From an uncultured Rhizobiaceae bacterium (GTDB lineage: Bacteria > Pseudomonadota > Alphaproteobacteria > Rhizobiales > Rhizobiaceae), in the NCBI GenBank assembly GCA_958296345.1, contig CATQIJ010000003.1:1-64000 (forward strand): a DNA stretch of 64,000 nucleotides. The letters are read 5' to 3'. A program made the position numbers and the translations under genes. Every line of letters begins with the position of its first letter. Within the stretch, counting starts at the first letter, position 1. The notes beneath the pieces were generated by a model. The model was not told the origin of the DNA, did not search any database, and saw nothing but the letters and a program-made list of their open reading frames with translations. Shown one piece after another: positions 1 through 10,772 of this stretch.

Positions 1-125
1 AATTTGTCGATAAATGATAAAGTTATAAAGATAATTATCCTGAGGTTTTGATTTATCAATTGGTTCAAGCTAACTTGGATATTCTGCTACCTTAAAAACG
101 GCAAAAAACGGTTGGGTCTGATGTA

Positions 126-3100
126 ATGAATGATCTTAAGCGATGGCTCGACAAGCACAAATTGGGCCAGTATGCGAATATGCTGCTCGAACATGATGTT
201 GATCTGGAGATTTTACCGCATTTATCAGACAACGACCTGGGAAATCTTGGGATATCGCTAGGGCATCGGCGAAAACTGTTAGCCACATTGCGCAAAGAGA
301 GCTTGAATGCCAATTCAGATCATCAATAGATAAAAGCCTACACGCAGCCGCAATGGAACCCGAAAGTGATGCGTGACGTGCTGAAGCGTTATCATGAGGT
401 TGTTGCTCAAGTTGTTATCGCGAATAAGGGACACGTCGCAAAACTTCTTGGTGACGGAGTGCTGGCTTATTTTGGTTGGCCACATGCCCAAGAGGTGCAA
501 GCAGAACAGGCTATTCATGCAGCGCTTGATGCCACAAGGGCAGTTAGCAAAATTAAAGTAGCAGGAAAACCATTGATGGCACGAGCCGGTATAGCAACCG
601 GCGAAGTTGTAATTGGTGACATGATTGGCAAATCAGTGCACGAGCACGGCGCGGTTGCAGGTGAAACTCCTAATCTTGCGGCACGGCTGCAGGGGCTTGC
701 TAAACCAGGTGAAGTGGTAATCAACGATGTCACCCAACACCTGACCAGCGGGCTTTTCTTGTTGGAGGATGGCGGCGAACAGAAGATAAAAGGCTTTGCC
801 AACAGGCTCAGAATTTGGCGCGTAAAGGGTAAGAGCCGGACACATAGTCGGTTCGAGGCATCGAGAGGAGTGCATCTTACTGAATTTATTGGCCGAAAGC
901 ATGAAATCGGACTGCTGGTTGATCGATGGACCCGGGCTAAGACTGGTGAAGGTCAGGTGGTATTAATGTCAGGTGAAGCAGGAATTGGCAAAAGCAGGAT
1001 CATGCGGGAATTTACTTCTCAATTAGATGGCGACAATTTTTTGATGTTGCGATACCAGTGTTCACCACACGAAATTAACACAGCATTGTATCCTGTGATT
1101 GCAGAAATTGAATTCGCAGCAAAATTTCAATCAGACGACACTGAGAATATCAAGTTGGGAAAATTGCAAGACCATCTCAACTCAGTTTTTGGCGAACCGG
1201 ATGAAATGTCTACACTTATCGCAGCTCTACTATCATTGCCCGTTGACGGACATTCGTTGCAGGACATGGCACCACAACGGCGTAAACAACGCACCATTGA
1301 CGCGCTAGTGAATCGAATCCTTTTGCTTTCCCAAAAACAACCAGTAATTTTAGTAATTGAGGATGTCCACTGGATCGACCCATCATGTCTTGAGATGCTC
1401 GATGCGCTAGTTGAGCAAATACAAGAAACACCTGTTTTTATGGTTGTGACCCATCGCGAAGAATTTACGTCACAATGGGGTGGATATGGGCACGTTACAG
1501 CACATTCCCTCAACCGACTGGGTCGTGATGAAGGGCGAGCCATCACTGAACGAATTACGGGCGGCAAGGCTCTGCCGAGCGAAGTTTTAACCCATATTCT
1601 GGAGCATACCGACGGAATTCCACTCTTTGTTGAAGAATTGACCAGGATGGTTTTGGAGACAGAAATCTTGGATGAAAAAGTGGACTGCTATGAGTTGAAT
1701 GGCCCTTTACCTTCCTTTGCAATCCCAACAACATTGCACGATTCACTTATGGCCCGGCTCGATCGAATGTCTTCGGTAAAGCGAGTTATCCAGGCCGCTG
1801 CGTGCATCGGTCGAGAATTTGGCGCTAATCTTCTTTTAAAAGCATTGTCGATCGAAGCTGATGAGTTGGAGCATGCACTTAACCAACTTCTCTCAGCACA
1901 ACTTATTTTTCGAAGAGGCAATACGGAAAATGGAAATTACATTTTTAAGCATGCCCTCGTGCAGGACATTGCTTATTCCAGCCTTTTGGTAAGCACCCGC
2001 CGCGCCCTGCATAAAAAGTTGGCGCTTGCACTGGAACGCCACGATGAACCCGATCTATCTATGTTAGCACGGCATTTTGCCGCCGCCGGCAAAGGAGAAC
2101 GTGCTGCAAATTTGTATCTTACTGTTGGGCAACAATTACTTGCGGGTAGTGCTTTGTCCGAGGCCATTGGTGCACTTGAACTGGGCTTGCAGGAGGTGGG
2201 GACAATTGTGGCTTCGAGAGAACGTGATAGCCTGGAATTGAATATGCGTGTTGCGTTGGGAACAGCTCGAATGGTAAGTTTCGGCTGGGCACACCCTTCA
2301 GTCTCAGAGGCACTGGAACCCGCCTACCCACTGGCCATTGAATTTAATGATCAGGAAGTGATTGGTTCAATTCTTTGGGGTCTATGGGTCCACTACCAAA
2401 CTAGAACTAATTTTTCATTGGCTCATGACTGGCTTGCCAAATTAAAAACGGCAGCAGAAAAAATGAGAAATCTATTCTGCCAATTGTCTATGACATGTCG
2501 GCAGGCTGTCAGCATTTCTGGGAAGCTGATTACGTTAGAGCTCTTGGCCATACAAATAGCCTGAAAAAACATTATAATCCAAGAATACATGCTGGGATAA
2601 CCGCCTTCACCAATCATGATCCACTTTGTTTTTCACAGCATTGGGCAGGTAGTTTGGCGGAGTGGATAACCGGACATCCTGATAGCTCCAAATAGCGTCT
2701 TAAGGAAGCGGTCGAGAATGCACGGAAGATGGGGTACCCATTTAATCGTGCTTTTGCGATGACCGCTGGAATTACTAGCTTGCTTTACATGGGAGAGTCA
2801 GAAACCGTTTTGAAATTTGCCGAGGAAGTCGAGCAAATTGTTGAAGAAGAGGCTCTTGGTCCATTTGCGCAAAATTCTCTTGTGAACCAATGGCGGGGCG
2901 CTGCCTATATTTTCCTAGGGAAACATGAAAATGGATTGCCGTTAGCGAAGTTAGGAAACGACTATTGGAACATGACGGGCGGTCGGATTTGCAATGCTAT
3001 GATGCGTAGTTGGATTGTCCTTGGTATGCAGGGATTAGGTCAGATCGGTGACGTGAAATTGCTGAACGATAGCAACATTTTGCATTGCTGTGAAACTGGT

Positions 3101-3397
3101 GACCGTTACATGGAACCGGAATGTATCCGAATTCAGGGCGAACTTACGCTTCTATCAGACAAACCAGATATTGTATTTGCAGAACGATTATTTCGAGAAG
3201 CTATTGCGATATCAAAAGAACACGGTGCAAATTCATGGGAATTGCGTGCTGCAATGTCGCTGGGTCGACTTCTGTTCTCGCAAGATCAACGTATGGAAGC
3301 AATTAGTTGTCTTGAGCCTGTATTGAATCAATTTTCCGAAGGGCTGAATACGATAGACTTACAACAAGCAGCTAAGCTTTTGGCCAGATTATCATGA
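126..3397 (+). pseudogene. decayed SAM-domain / class III adenylate cyclase / AAA ATPase / TPR protein
   Basis: An intact relative would be a multidomain adenylate/guanylate cyclase with an AAA sensor region. Residues from 126-329 form a sterile alpha motif domain (LGQYANMLLEHDVDLEILP), closed by TAG at 327-329. Reading resumes at about 366 inside the cyclase domain (KLLGDGVLAYFGWP), so the N-terminal cyclase part with the first metal-binding Asp (the F-x-D-x-x-GST region) is missing. An NTPase domain with Walker A GEAGIGKSR and Walker B VILVIEDVHW follows, then helical repeats. A frameshift near 2470-2490 moves the frame, an in-frame TAG lies at 2693-2695, and the repeat tail continues at 2696-3397. 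Deletion, frameshift and nonsense codons together indicate a true pseudogene. Cyclase activity is not expected. Confidence 0.8.
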
Positions 3398-4121
3398 TTA
3401 GCCGCGGAAGAATAATTTCCTAAATTTTGCAACACAAAGCTTAACCATCAAAAATTTGTAAAATTTAACTCGCAAGTTGGATTCAATCTCACTGGAGAAT
3501 ACGAACGATGTCGTTTCACCACCAGCAGTCCAAATTAATAACGGTTATATCCACATAGCAGCCATTCGACATCCAAACTTGAATGACCATTTTGGGTCAG
3601 CAGCAGACCTCTAGCAAAAAACTTATCCCCGCTTTCATTAGTTGTATTACTCTTCAGTTATCACCTGTTTCAGCAAACGGCGGCTCGCGACCGATGTGTT
3701 CCGTGGAGTGGGTGATAGCAGAGCGGTGCGTTGTTTTCCCTTAACGCGGAGGATGGAAGAACCATCAAAGTTATTAGGGGTGAAATTGAGAACGGTTCTG
3801 GAGTAACGTCGGATTGCTCCTCACCTCGATGGCTGACCTGCGGGATTTATCCTGATAAAGGCGGTTCACTAAATCTCTGCGTGGGCTGCTCAAACGAGCG
3901 TCTTAAAATTATAACTTGATTGGCGTTTATTTGAGCAGCCTGCAAGTTTGTTTTAGCGAAGCAATGCCTTTTGTATTGTTTGCTAGATTATGTGGCGAAC
4001 AAACCAGGAGGGTTTGCTTCGCTGGAATATAACACAGTTCAGCAATGAGCTAGTGAATAATTACGTCTGTCTTTTTTATGTCGCTATGAGCTAGAGAAAA
4101 AAGAAGCGTGAAAGGAAAGTC
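3398..4121. other. gene-free stretch with dispersed repeat copy
   Basis: No credible gene is visible on either strand over about 720 bp. The stretch holds repeat copy A (listed separately). The flanks are AT-rich and contain nothing else I recognise. Short open frames here, such as the one at 3731-3919, lie inside the repeat and have no domain. Confidence 0.6.
3667..3951 (+). repeat. dispersed repeat copy A (inverted partner at 55791-56072)
   Basis: The reverse complement of 55791-56072 aligns along almost the whole length. Identical blocks include AAACGGCGGCTC, GTGTTCCGTGGA, AGCAGAGCGGTGCGTTGTT, GGCTGCTCAAACGAGCG and TTTGAGCAGCCTGCAAGTTTG. The distal part contains an inverted repeat, GGCTGCTCAAA paired with TTTGAGCAGCC, at about 3882-3940, so it can fold into a hairpin. 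No transposase or ORF is shared between the copies. It looks like a non-autonomous intergenic element, or the remnant of one. Confidence 0.8.
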
Positions 4122-4442
4122 ATGACGATAACCTCCATCCATGCCCGGTTTAACGCGGCAAAGTTATTGCAGAGCGATCTGAACAGTTGGCGGGTTTGTT
4201 CATTTGTTAAGTGCAGAGAAAAAGAAACCTGCCTTGGCGGTGCGCGAGGGACTTGTTCTCGTAGTGGCGGCTGGCCTTTGTGCACAAAAGAGGGGCAAGA
4301 ACGTGTTAAGGCCTTGCGGCCGGGACAAAAATGGAAGCGAAGTAAAATTTCCGACACAGAAACGCAGCTTGAGCGGGGTCAGCGACGACTTGAAGATGAT
4401 ATGCGAAGTTTGGATATCTTACTTAAAGCGCAAGGTGTATAA
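4122..4442 (+). CDS. small cysteine-rich hypothetical protein
   Basis: A 106-residue frame with a good ribosome binding site (GGAAAG, about 6 nt before ATG). I do not recognise the family with certainty. The centre carries four cysteines in a Lys/Arg/Gly-rich stretch (CSFVKCREKETC then a GG-rich loop and CSRSGGWPLC), which could bind a metal. The C-terminal third is charged and helical (ETQLERGQRRLEDDMRSL). It ends 8 nt before the convergent PdhS-like gene. An overlapping frame at 4204-4605 has no RBS and is rejected. Function unknown. Confidence 0.5.
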   Translation: MTITSIHARFNAAKLLQSDLNSWRVCSFVKCREKETCLGGARGTCSRSGGWPLCTKEGQERVKALRPGQKWKRSKISDTETQLERGQRRLEDDMRSLDILLKAQGV

Positions 4443-4450
4443 GCATTTAT

Positions 4451-7400
4451 TTAATCTGCCAAAACGCGCTGTGTTGGAAATTGAACGTGCGCAATTGTGC
4501 CGTTGCCTGGTTCACTCTCCAAATCAAACAAAGCGCGATTTGCTTCTATTAATGCTTTTGTTAGCGGTAACCCAAGGCCTGAGCCTTCGTTGCGTTGTTC
4601 GGTAACATTATGGATTTGGTGGAAGGGCTTTAAGGCATCTTCGATTTCTTTTTCGCTCATACCGTTACCTGTATCGCGGATACGAAGAGCAACTTCACCA
4701 TTGCTTTCATAGACAGTTGAAACAATCACTTGAGAGTTCGTTGGTGAAAATTTAATCGCATTGGAGACAAGATTAAGAATGATTTGGCGAACGCTTCGCA
4801 CATCGGCGACTACTTTTGGTACTGAGCGCGAAAGAGATGTTCTAATGATAATTCGATTGCCGTTAGCTTGTGGCTGTAGCAATGCAACAGTTTCTGAAAC
4901 TAAATCGTTTAAGTCTACTGCCTCAAATTCAAGCTCTAGTTTGCCTGCTTCAATTTTAGAAAGATCAAGTAAATCATTGATAAGGTCTAAAACGTGATTG
5001 CCTGAGCGATTGATATCACGGAGATATTCTCTGTAGCGTTCGTTTTTAATTGGGCCAAAGCGTTCTTCGATCATCAAGTCAGAAAAACCGATGATTGAGT
5101 TTAATGGTGTTCTGATTTCGTGACTAATGTTGGCTAGAAAGTCAGTTTTCTGATTGCTAGCGTTTTCTGCTTCATGGCGAGATTGGATAAGTTCTTCTTC
5201 AGCTTTTTTCCAACTCGTCATATCGCGGATAACCGCACATAGTTTGCCAGAGGATTGCATTTTGGAAATTGTAATGAAGACAGGAATCATGCCACCCGTT
5301 GCTTCAGCTGCAATTACCTCTTGGCCATCATTGAACAAATTATCAAGAGAAGGACTTGATAGGCTTTCTACATATTGACGGATGTTATTTCTGCTTTCTG
5401 CAGCAAAAAGCATTGTTATATTTTTATCTTTTGCATCATCAAAGCTGATGTTGAAGAGCGCTTCAGCGGATGCATTAATTGAAACAATATCGCCTATAGC
5501 GTCGAGCACGAGGATGCCATCACTTGTGATATCTAAAATGTTTTGAATTTCACTGACACTTGAAATTTCGATCGCAGGTGGCTCTTCACGAATGACTTCG
5601 TTCGTTGTTGCAAAAGAAATCAAGAGTGCCTTTTCATTAGCCCATGGCACGGTATGAAGCACTGGACTAATTGGTATTCTCTCGCCTGCTTTTGTTGTCA
5701 AACAATAGCTTGGAACGCTATCATCAACCATCGGTGTTAGAATAGTTTCAATGCCGCCAGCAGTTTCTAATTCTGCTGTCGTTTCATAACCTGATGCTTC
5801 AAGAAGGCTTTGATTTGTGAAGAGAATTTCTTCGCTGTTATAAACCATGATTGCGACAGGAAGGTTCTCCATGATGGAAGTGTCTAGGCCTGCAGGATTA
5901 AAAGCTGCTTCTTCATCAGTAGATTCTGTTTCTAAGGTGTATTCTGGTTTGATCTCTTCTGGAGAGTTCTGATCTGCATCTGTAACAGTTTCTGAAACTG
6001 GCGTTTCTTGTGTTTGGTTTTTTAAATTAAGATCAGAGGTTTTTGTTTTATCTTTACTGCGAAGTGTGTCGCCAATTTTACGGAATGCATGGCTTTCCTG
6101 TTCGCTTAAAGGTGTAAGTGTCGTTTCTACTTTGCGAGGCACCAATCGAACGATGTTAGAGTTTGAGGACATATCTGCGTTAGACACAGAGTTATGAGTT
6201 TCTTCTTTGTGAATTTGATCGCTTAAATCTGTTTGTTCAGATGTGCTAGAAGATACAAGGGCTAAGCCAGTTTCATCTGGGTCAAGCAGTGCATCAGCAG
6301 ATCTAATTATGCCGAAGCCTCGAAAGCCTTCGAATTCGCGATCTGAGTTGAAAGAAGGTAAGGCAGCAAGATCAATGGGAAGTACCATGTCTGTTCCTTG
6401 AACAGGCCAGAGTACTGTTCTTCCTGACCATGTATCTTGCTTGTTTAGAAGTGCTTCGATTTCTCTATTCGTATCAAACCCGAAAACATTAGCAACTTCA
6501 CGCCATTCACGACCAATCACTGCAGCTGCATTTTTACCTACAGTATTCTCAAGTTCTGGTGAAACAGATTGAAAAACTCTGTTCTCGTCAATCATCCATG
6601 CAAATCGAATGGTGCCATCATTTTTGTCTAGTTCAGATTTGCGAACTTCCTCAGTTTGAGTGTTTTCTAAATCTGATTGAACATCACTTTTGTTTTCTTC
6701 TAAGACTGCACTTGTATCAGGTTCGGTTTCATATTCCTCGAAAGAAGAAATAGTATCCAAATCTAGTGATGGTTCTTCTGACGCTGTTTCTTCAAAAACT
6801 CCGTCTTCTTCCTCATCTAATAATGGGGAAGGCGTCTCGTCTTGAACTGAATCAAGATTAGTTTGAGCCTGAGTATTGGTATCTGCCAAAACGATAAGGT
6901 TTCTACCAGGCCTGTCAGAAATCCTAGCAAGTCCTATTGCAATGATGTTGCCATATAGGTTTGGTTCAGGACGCTTAATCAGGCGATCTTCTTCATCTTT
7001 AAGTTCATCAACGAGGGAAGATAAAATTTCTTCTGATGGTCCTAATTCTTGAAAGTTTTTAGAAGCTGATAGGGGTAGGCCGTAGTCATCTAAAATTGCT
7101 GCAGCATCTGCAAAGCCATTAAGAGTTTCTACAGCATGGTCAGCAAGCGTGTTTTCGCTTGCATTTTTACTGCCATCAAAAAAGTTTGTTACTTTGTAGC
7201 CAAAATCAGTATCGGAGAGTTGAATACGTTTGATTTCGAATTGAATCAGTAATGAACGCAAACCTTGGTTGATTCTAAAACCGCGCACGATTGTTTTATC
7301 GTCTTCTATTTGTTCAATAGAATCTTTTAACTGCCTAACAATGGATTGATTGTCGGTAAGCGTTGCTGAAAGAAGGTCAACAACGCCGCGACCTCCAAAA

Positions 7401-7540
7401 AGTTGTGCGCCTGTTGCGTTTGCCCAAAGAATTTTATCAATCTCAGGGTTGAATAAAACCACTGCATCTTGCGAGAGAACGTGTTTACGCAGCTCTTTTA
7501 AGACTGAAAGGTCTAGATAGGATTGGTTTTGCCCTTGCAT
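4451..7540 (-). CDS. pdhS: PdhS-like cytoplasmic sensor histidine kinase
   Basis: A 1029-residue soluble kinase without transmembrane segments, matching the length and architecture of Brucella PdhS, a PleC/DivJ homologue that acts on the essential DivK/CtrA cell-cycle circuit. The N-terminus has a PAS-like region (LFNPEIDKILWANATGAQLFG). A long acidic, low-complexity middle follows, then a second PAS around residues 550-780 (DITSDGILVLDAIGDIVSIN). The kinase core is at about 800-1025: H box FLANISHEIRTPLNSIIGF, N box LNLVSNAIKFSP, G1 DTGNGMS and G2 GSGLGLPL. No receiver domain is fused. Convergent with the small gene at 4122. The assignment rests on architecture and N-terminal similarity recalled from the family. 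Confidence 0.85.
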   Translation of the reverse strand: MQGQNQSYLDLSVLKELRKHVLSQDAVVLFNPEIDKILWANATGAQLFGGRGVVDLLSATLTDNQSIVRQLKDSIEQIEDDKTIVRGFRINQGLRSLLIQFEIKRIQLSDTDFGYKVTNFFDGSKNASENTLADHAVETLNGFADAAAILDDYGLPLSASKNFQELGPSEEILSSLVDELKDEEDRLIKRPEPNLYGNIIAIGLARISDRPGRNLIVLADTNTQAQTNLDSVQDETPSPLLDEEEDGVFEETASEEPSLDLDTISSFEEYETEPDTSAVLEENKSDVQSDLENTQTEEVRKSELDKNDGTIRFAWMIDENRVFQSVSPELENTVGKNAAAVIGREWREVANVFGFDTNREIEALLNKQDTWSGRTVLWPVQGTDMVLPIDLAALPSFNSDREFEGFRGFGIIRSADALLDPDETGLALVSSSTSEQTDLSDQIHKEETHNSVSNADMSSNSNIVRLVPRKVETTLTPLSEQESHAFRKIGDTLRSKDKTKTSDLNLKNQTQETPVSETVTDADQNSPEEIKPEYTLETESTDEEAAFNPAGLDTSIMENLPVAIMVYNSEEILFTNQSLLEASGYETTAELETAGGIETILTPMVDDSVPSYCLTTKAGERIPISPVLHTVPWANEKALLISFATTNEVIREEPPAIEISSVSEIQNILDITSDGILVLDAIGDIVSINASAEALFNISFDDAKDKNITMLFAAESRNNIRQYVESLSSPSLDNLFNDGQEVIAAEATGGMIPVFITISKMQSSGKLCAVIRDMTSWKKAEEELIQSRHEAENASNQKTDFLANISHEIRTPLNSIIGFSDLMIEERFGPIKNERYREYLRDINRSGNHVLDLINDLLDLSKIEAGKLELEFEAVDLNDLVSETVALLQPQANGNRIIIRTSLSRSVPKVVADVRSVRQIILNLVSNAIKFSPTNSQVIVSTVYESNGEVALRIRDTGNGMSEKEIEDALKPFHQIHNVTEQRNEGSGLGLPLTKALIEANRALFDLESEPGNGTIAHVQFPTQRVLAD

Positions 7541-7802
7541 ACGCGCTTACTCGATACTTGCGTTTGCCGCCAACAAACTTGTTTTTTGGGGTAGGTCCTC
7601 ACCATTCCACCCCGCAATTTATTCTTAATAAACTGTTAATACCGTGCTGACGCCCTATGGTCTAGGAATAATCAGTCATTGAAGAAAATGCTTGAATTCA
7701 AGGTTAATGCAGATAATTTAGAAAATTATAGAAATGCGTGAAGTTTTCCTTGCAAATCAGGCAAGATGCTCGTATTTCAACATTGCTTCTGAATGAAGAT
7801 GT

Positions 7803-7879
7803 GCGGTTGTAGCTCAGTTGGTTAGAGCGCTTGCTTGTGGCGCAAGAGGCCGGTGGTTCAATTCCTCCCAACCGTACCA
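7803..7879 (+). tRNA. tRNA-His (GTG)
   Basis: A full cloverleaf can be drawn. Acceptor stem 7803-7809 pairs with 7869-7875; D stem GCTC/GAGC; anticodon stem CTTGC/GCAAG with anticodon GTG at 7837-7839; T arm 7852-7868; encoded CCA at 7877-7879. The T stem has one T-T mismatch (7854/7866). The discriminator base is A73 and no G-1 pairs with it (first pair G-T). This matches the known alphaproteobacterial tRNA-His lacking the otherwise universal G-1:C73 identity element. Confidence 0.95.
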
Positions 7880-7944
7880 TTCAGAAACTTCTTCAAATGG
7901 CAGTATATTAGTGCGCGGCATTACTGCTACGCACTTTGTTTTGA

Positions 7945-9390
7945 TTAAGCTTCTGGGTTCCAACCGCCGATTGCTTTGATTTCTAGGAACTCTTCCAAGC
8001 CCCAGATACCACCTTCACGGCCGTTTCCTGATTGTTTGTAACCACCAAATGGCGCGCCTGCTGAGCGGCCTTGGCCATTCATGTCTACCATGCCTGAGCG
8101 AACTTGGCGTGCGACGCGGTTAGCTTTTACAGGGTCAGTTGTTTGGACATAGTTGGTTAAGCCATAAAGCGTATCGTTGGCGATTTCGATTGCTTCTTCT
8201 TCCGTATCAAATGGCATCATAGATAATACAGGGCCAAAAATTTCTTCTTGGCAGATACGCATGTCGTTTGTGCAATCAGCAAAAATGGTAGGGCGTACGA
8301 AGTATCCTCGGTTCATACCTTCTGGGCGGCCCATGCCACCAGCAACAAGATTAGCTTTGTCTTCTTTAATGCCTACTTCGATTAAGCCTTGGATTTTATC
8401 AAACTGTAATTCATTGACCACTGGGCCGATGTGGCGACCTTCTTTTGAGGCCAGATCAACGGCTGTTGCTTCTGCTTGTGCTACTGCTTCTTCTACGGCT
8501 TGGTCATAACGTGAGCGCTCCACCAACATGCGGGTAGGGGCATTACACGATTGGCCCGTGTTATTGAAACAACGGATAACACCATTTTTAACGGCATCTT
8601 TTGCTGCATCAGCAAAGATGATATTTGCACCTTTGCCGCCAAGCTCTAGTGAAACGCGTTTAAGCGTGTCAGCTGCGTTCTTAGTAATAAGTGTGCCAGC
8701 GCGTGTTGAACCGGTAAAGGATACCATGTCTACGTCTTTGTGGCCTGAAAGAGTTGTTCCAACGCCTGGGCCGTCACCATTGACCATGTTGAAAATACCA
8801 GCAGGTACGCCAGCTTCATGGAGAATTTCTGAGAATAAAACGCCAGAGATTGGTGATTGTTCTGATGGTTTTAGGATTGTTGTACAACCCGTTGCAATGC
8901 CAGGCATTACTTTCAGAGCAATCTGGTTCATTGGCCAGTTCCAAGGTGTAATCAAACCACAAACGCCAATTGGTTCATGAATGATACGGTCGTTCGGTGT
9001 ATCTGAGCGCAATTCACGTTCAAACTCATAAGTTTTCATTGCGTCAATGAAAGCTTTAATGTGGTAAGAACCTGTGCCTGATTGAGAAACCTTAGACATG
9101 CTAATAGGCGCACCCATTTCTTCTGATATCGCTGCGCCCATATCATCAGAGCGTTTTAGGTAGACTTCAAGAATAGTCTCCATAAGTTCGATGCGTTCTG
9201 CCTTGCTGGATTTGCTCCATGATGGGAACGCAGCTTTTGCTGCAGCAATAGCTTTTTCTGCATCTTCCTTGCCGCCTAGCGAAATAACGGCATAAGCTTC
9301 TTCTGTAGATGGATTAATAACATCAAAGTCAGTGCCATTGATTGGATTAACCCATTCACCGTTGATGTAAAATTTGCGCATGTCTTTCAT
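7945..9390 (-). CDS. NAD(P)-dependent aldehyde dehydrogenase family protein
   Basis: A 481-residue aldehyde dehydrogenase, normal in length for the superfamily. It has the cofactor motif region ITPWNWPMNQIALKV, SFTGSTRAGTLI, the general-base Glu in LELGGKGANIIF, the catalytic Cys in FNNTGQSCNAPTRM, and the C-terminal EEIFGPVLSMM and FGGYKQSGNGREGG. It should oxidise an aldehyde to the acid in the cytoplasm; the substrate cannot be read from the sequence. A second ATG four codons downstream (MRKFYINGEW) is an equally good start. It is monocistronic between tRNA-His and a GT87-like gene. A link to betaine or aminoaldehyde oxidation is possible but not shown. Confidence 0.9.
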   Translation of the reverse strand: MKDMRKFYINGEWVNPINGTDFDVINPSTEEAYAVISLGGKEDAEKAIAAAKAAFPSWSKSSKAERIELMETILEVYLKRSDDMGAAISEEMGAPISMSKVSQSGTGSYHIKAFIDAMKTYEFERELRSDTPNDRIIHEPIGVCGLITPWNWPMNQIALKVMPGIATGCTTILKPSEQSPISGVLFSEILHEAGVPAGIFNMVNGDGPGVGTTLSGHKDVDMVSFTGSTRAGTLITKNAADTLKRVSLELGGKGANIIFADAAKDAVKNGVIRCFNNTGQSCNAPTRMLVERSRYDQAVEEAVAQAEATAVDLASKEGRHIGPVVNELQFDKIQGLIEVGIKEDKANLVAGGMGRPEGMNRGYFVRPTIFADCTNDMRICQEEIFGPVLSMMPFDTEEEAIEIANDTLYGLTNYVQTTDPVKANRVARQVRSGMVDMNGQGRSAGAPFGGYKQSGNGREGGIWGLEEFLEIKAIGGWNPEA

Positions 9391-9447
9391 TGGAAATACT
9401 CGTTTTTTTTGATTGAATTTTCCGAGACTTTAGTAGGGAATTAAAGT

Positions 9448-10653
9448 TTATGCTAGTGAAATATTTACACTTTTAAACTGAGTATTTTGAGAAGAATTTA
9501 GCGCCTCTTTTGATATCCATACCGCAATGCCAACAAGCACTAAGAAACTGCCTGGGATGTGTAAAATAGGCATGATAATCCCTAAGATTGGCAACATCAT
9601 GAAGCACGTATAAATACATGTGTTCATTTTGCTCATGTGATAGCAACTTACCATTGTCATTACGACCCAAACCATAATGAGCATGTCATACATCATAAGG
9701 TAGGGCGTTAGTAAGAATGTGCAGGTGAGGAAGATGGAATACTGCCAAAATTTATCTGTTGTTTTTTTGCAAATATAGATTGTCGCAATAAGCGCGCTTA
9801 CAACCACGATGACATGGATGATGGTAGAGGCTGTAAAGCCAAAGCCTGCGGTAAAGAAGTTTATAAGTGCAGTTGGCATCAAGCCAGCGGTTACTTCTGG
9901 TAAACTAATTAAAACTTCAGATTGAGCAGGAGCGCCAACCTCAAGGTAGGTGATCCATGGTTCTATTCCGTGGATAAACACTGAAGCCAAAAAGAAACTT
10001 ATAGTGCCAAGTGTCGCTCCGAAAAATACTTTCCAACGCCCTGTTAACATTAAGAATACTGGCAATAATAAACCAACCTGAGGTTTTACGGTTAGCATAG
10101 CAATTAATAGACCTGCAATGATTGGTCTTTTATCCATTTGATTAAAAATAATTACGAATAAAACGGCAATGATGGCGGATAATTGACCACAAATTATGAA
10201 TAAGAATAGAAGGGGCGTTAGCCAGAATGCAGATTGATATGCATCTTCCTTAAACGTGTTTACTATGTATTTCCAATATAGATAAAGACTTAGAGTAATG
10301 AAAATTACAAAAGCTACATAGTAATTTACTAGAGCAAAGGGTGCTGCAATAAGCATGTAATGCGGAGGGTAAGACCATTGTTGGTATGTGTAATCATGAC
10401 CGCCAAAGAATTTGGTTAGTACGCCGTCATAATAAGTAGTATCATAATATTTTGCTGGATTATCTTCCCATGCAGCAATGCCGTAATGATAAAAATTCAG
10501 AAAATCTCTTCCTAGGATCAAATTTAAAGTATCAAGGAAATGACCGTTTAAAAACCTTGACCCAATGAAATTTAGAACAGCGAATAAAACTAAGCCACTC
10601 AACAAAAGCAAGTTTATGTTTTTAACTTTTTGAATGTTTGCGAGCATGCCCAA
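9448..10653 (-). CDS. DUF2029/GT87-like multispanning membrane protein
   Basis: A 401-residue polytopic protein with about 9-10 hydrophobic segments spread along its length. The N-terminal periplasmic-loop region GRDFLNFYHYGIAAWEDN and QQWSYPPHYMLIAAP resembles the DUF2029 (glycosyltransferase family 87, polyprenyl-phosphate-mannose-dependent) signature. It would act in the inner membrane, perhaps transferring a sugar from a lipid carrier to an envelope glycan. The substrate is unknown. It is followed head-to-head by a TetR-type regulator at 10773. Confidence 0.7.
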   Translation of the reverse strand: MGMLANIQKVKNINLLLLSGLVLFAVLNFIGSRFLNGHFLDTLNLILGRDFLNFYHYGIAAWEDNPAKYYDTTYYDGVLTKFFGGHDYTYQQWSYPPHYMLIAAPFALVNYYVAFVIFITLSLYLYWKYIVNTFKEDAYQSAFWLTPLLFLFIICGQLSAIIAVLFVIIFNQMDKRPIIAGLLIAMLTVKPQVGLLLPVFLMLTGRWKVFFGATLGTISFFLASVFIHGIEPWITYLEVGAPAQSEVLISLPEVTAGLMPTALINFFTAGFGFTASTIIHVIVVVSALIATIYICKKTTDKFWQYSIFLTCTFLLTPYLMMYDMLIMVWVVMTMVSCYHMSKMNTCIYTCFMMLPILGIIMPILHIPGSFLVLVGIAVWISKEALNSSQNTQFKSVNISLA

Positions 10654-10772
10654 GCCTTTTGCGAATCAGTTATGCAAAGCATCTGTCAAAGTCTTTAAAA
10701 AATCATTGCTGAATGAGTGGCAATTAGATAAAAGCGCTTGCATAGAACCGTACCGTACGGTACTTGTTTTGA

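Noticed and set aside
1127-1567. 146-residue antisense open frame within the cyclase region
   Set aside because: It mirrors the coding frame of the cyclase/AAA gene and shows no domain or RBS.
3731-3919. 62-residue frame inside repeat copy A
   Set aside because: Not conserved in repeat copy B, so not a gene of the element.
4204-4605. 133-residue open frame overlapping the Cys-rich small gene and the end of the kinase gene
   Set aside because: No RBS, no domain, and it runs into the kinase coding region antisense; the 4122 frame is better supported.
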